NCBI GenBank assembly: GCA_002391545.1
Contig: DGFF01000119.1
Coordinates: 1-5,823, forward strand
Reading direction: 5' to 3'
From: Candidatus Fermentithermobacillaceae bacterium UBA3907
Lineage (GTDB): Bacteria > Bacillota > Sulfobacillia > Fermentithermobacillales > Fermentithermobacillaceae
DNA: 5,823 nt
Positions 5,796 through 5,823 of the stretch are shown in pieces; within the stretch, counting starts at the first letter, position 1; each line of letters opens with the position of its first letter. Under the pieces are notes generated by a model, which saw only the letters and a list, made by a program, of their open reading frames with translations, made no database searches and had not been told where the DNA came from. Both the position numbers and the translations under genes were made by a program.

Positions 5796-5823
5796 TTGAT
5801 ACCTGAATATACCTGTAATATAA
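5796..5823 (+). promoter_or_regulatory. Promoter cut by the right edge of the window
   Basis: TTGATA (5796-5801, five of six consensus bases) is followed after 17 bases by TATAA (5819-5823), where the window ends. A T as the next base would complete a consensus -10 box. The spacer contains the direct repeat ATACCTG at 5799-5805 and 5809-5815, exactly 10 bases apart and so on one face of the helix. The gene it would drive lies outside the window. Confidence 0.42.

Larger units (their letters stand above)
5585..5823 (+). other. Right-edge intergenic region, probable control region of the next gene
   Basis: No open frame worth calling is present in these 239 bases. There is no convincing terminator after the signal peptidase: GTTAAC near 5630 is palindromic but has no long stem or T run. 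The right half holds several dyad sites and promoter-like boxes, listed separately, pointing to a rightward gene starting just outside the window. A second, weaker promoter pair is TTGCTC (5690-5695) with TATCTT (5713-5718), 17 bases apart. Confidence 0.6.

Overview
The window looks like ordinary bacterial chromosome of moderate GC content. It holds five complete genes, with no RNA gene, insertion sequence or CRISPR array. Bacterial origin is supported by strong purine-rich Shine-Dalgarno sites, GTG as well as ATG starts, sigma70-type promoter boxes and one very clear Rho-independent terminator. The mix of families would fit an anaerobic, perhaps thermophilic bacterium such as a member of Synergistota, Thermotogota or Bacillota: a GH63-like glycosidase, a peroxiredoxin of the type best known from archaea, and an ER/SipW-type signal peptidase. 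This placement is a weak inference from gene content only.

Layout from left to right. Positions 74-1972 on the minus strand encode a cytosolic GH63-like alpha-glycosidase of 632 residues. A 182-base divergent control region follows (1973-2154) with a very good minus-strand promoter (TTGAGT, 17 bases, TATAAT). Plus-strand genes then run to the right edge: a D-2-hydroxyacid dehydrogenase (2155-3123), a 262-base gap with candidate promoter elements and a small palindrome, a Prx6-type peroxiredoxin (3386-4045) closed by a 20-bp terminator hairpin, a ZupT-like ZIP metal transporter (best start 4222, end 4995), and a signal peptidase with a Ser/His catalytic pair (best start 5060, end 5584). The last 239 bases have no gene. 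They carry three dyad-symmetric sites and a promoter cut by the window edge, apparently the control region of a gene lying just outside.

The genes do not form one obvious pathway. The most suggestive pairing is the divergent glycosidase and 2-hydroxyacid dehydrogenase. Characterised bacterial GH63 enzymes include hydrolases that release D-glycerate from mannosyl- or glucosylglycerate, and GhrA-like dehydrogenases interconvert glycerate and hydroxypyruvate, so a link through compatible-solute turnover is possible but unproven. The peroxiredoxin is probably transcribed alone. The transporter and peptidase genes are 64 bases apart and may share a transcript. I found no clearly new biological system. 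The points most worth a second look are the operator cluster at the right edge, the start-site corrections for the last two genes, and the glycosidase/dehydrogenase pairing.
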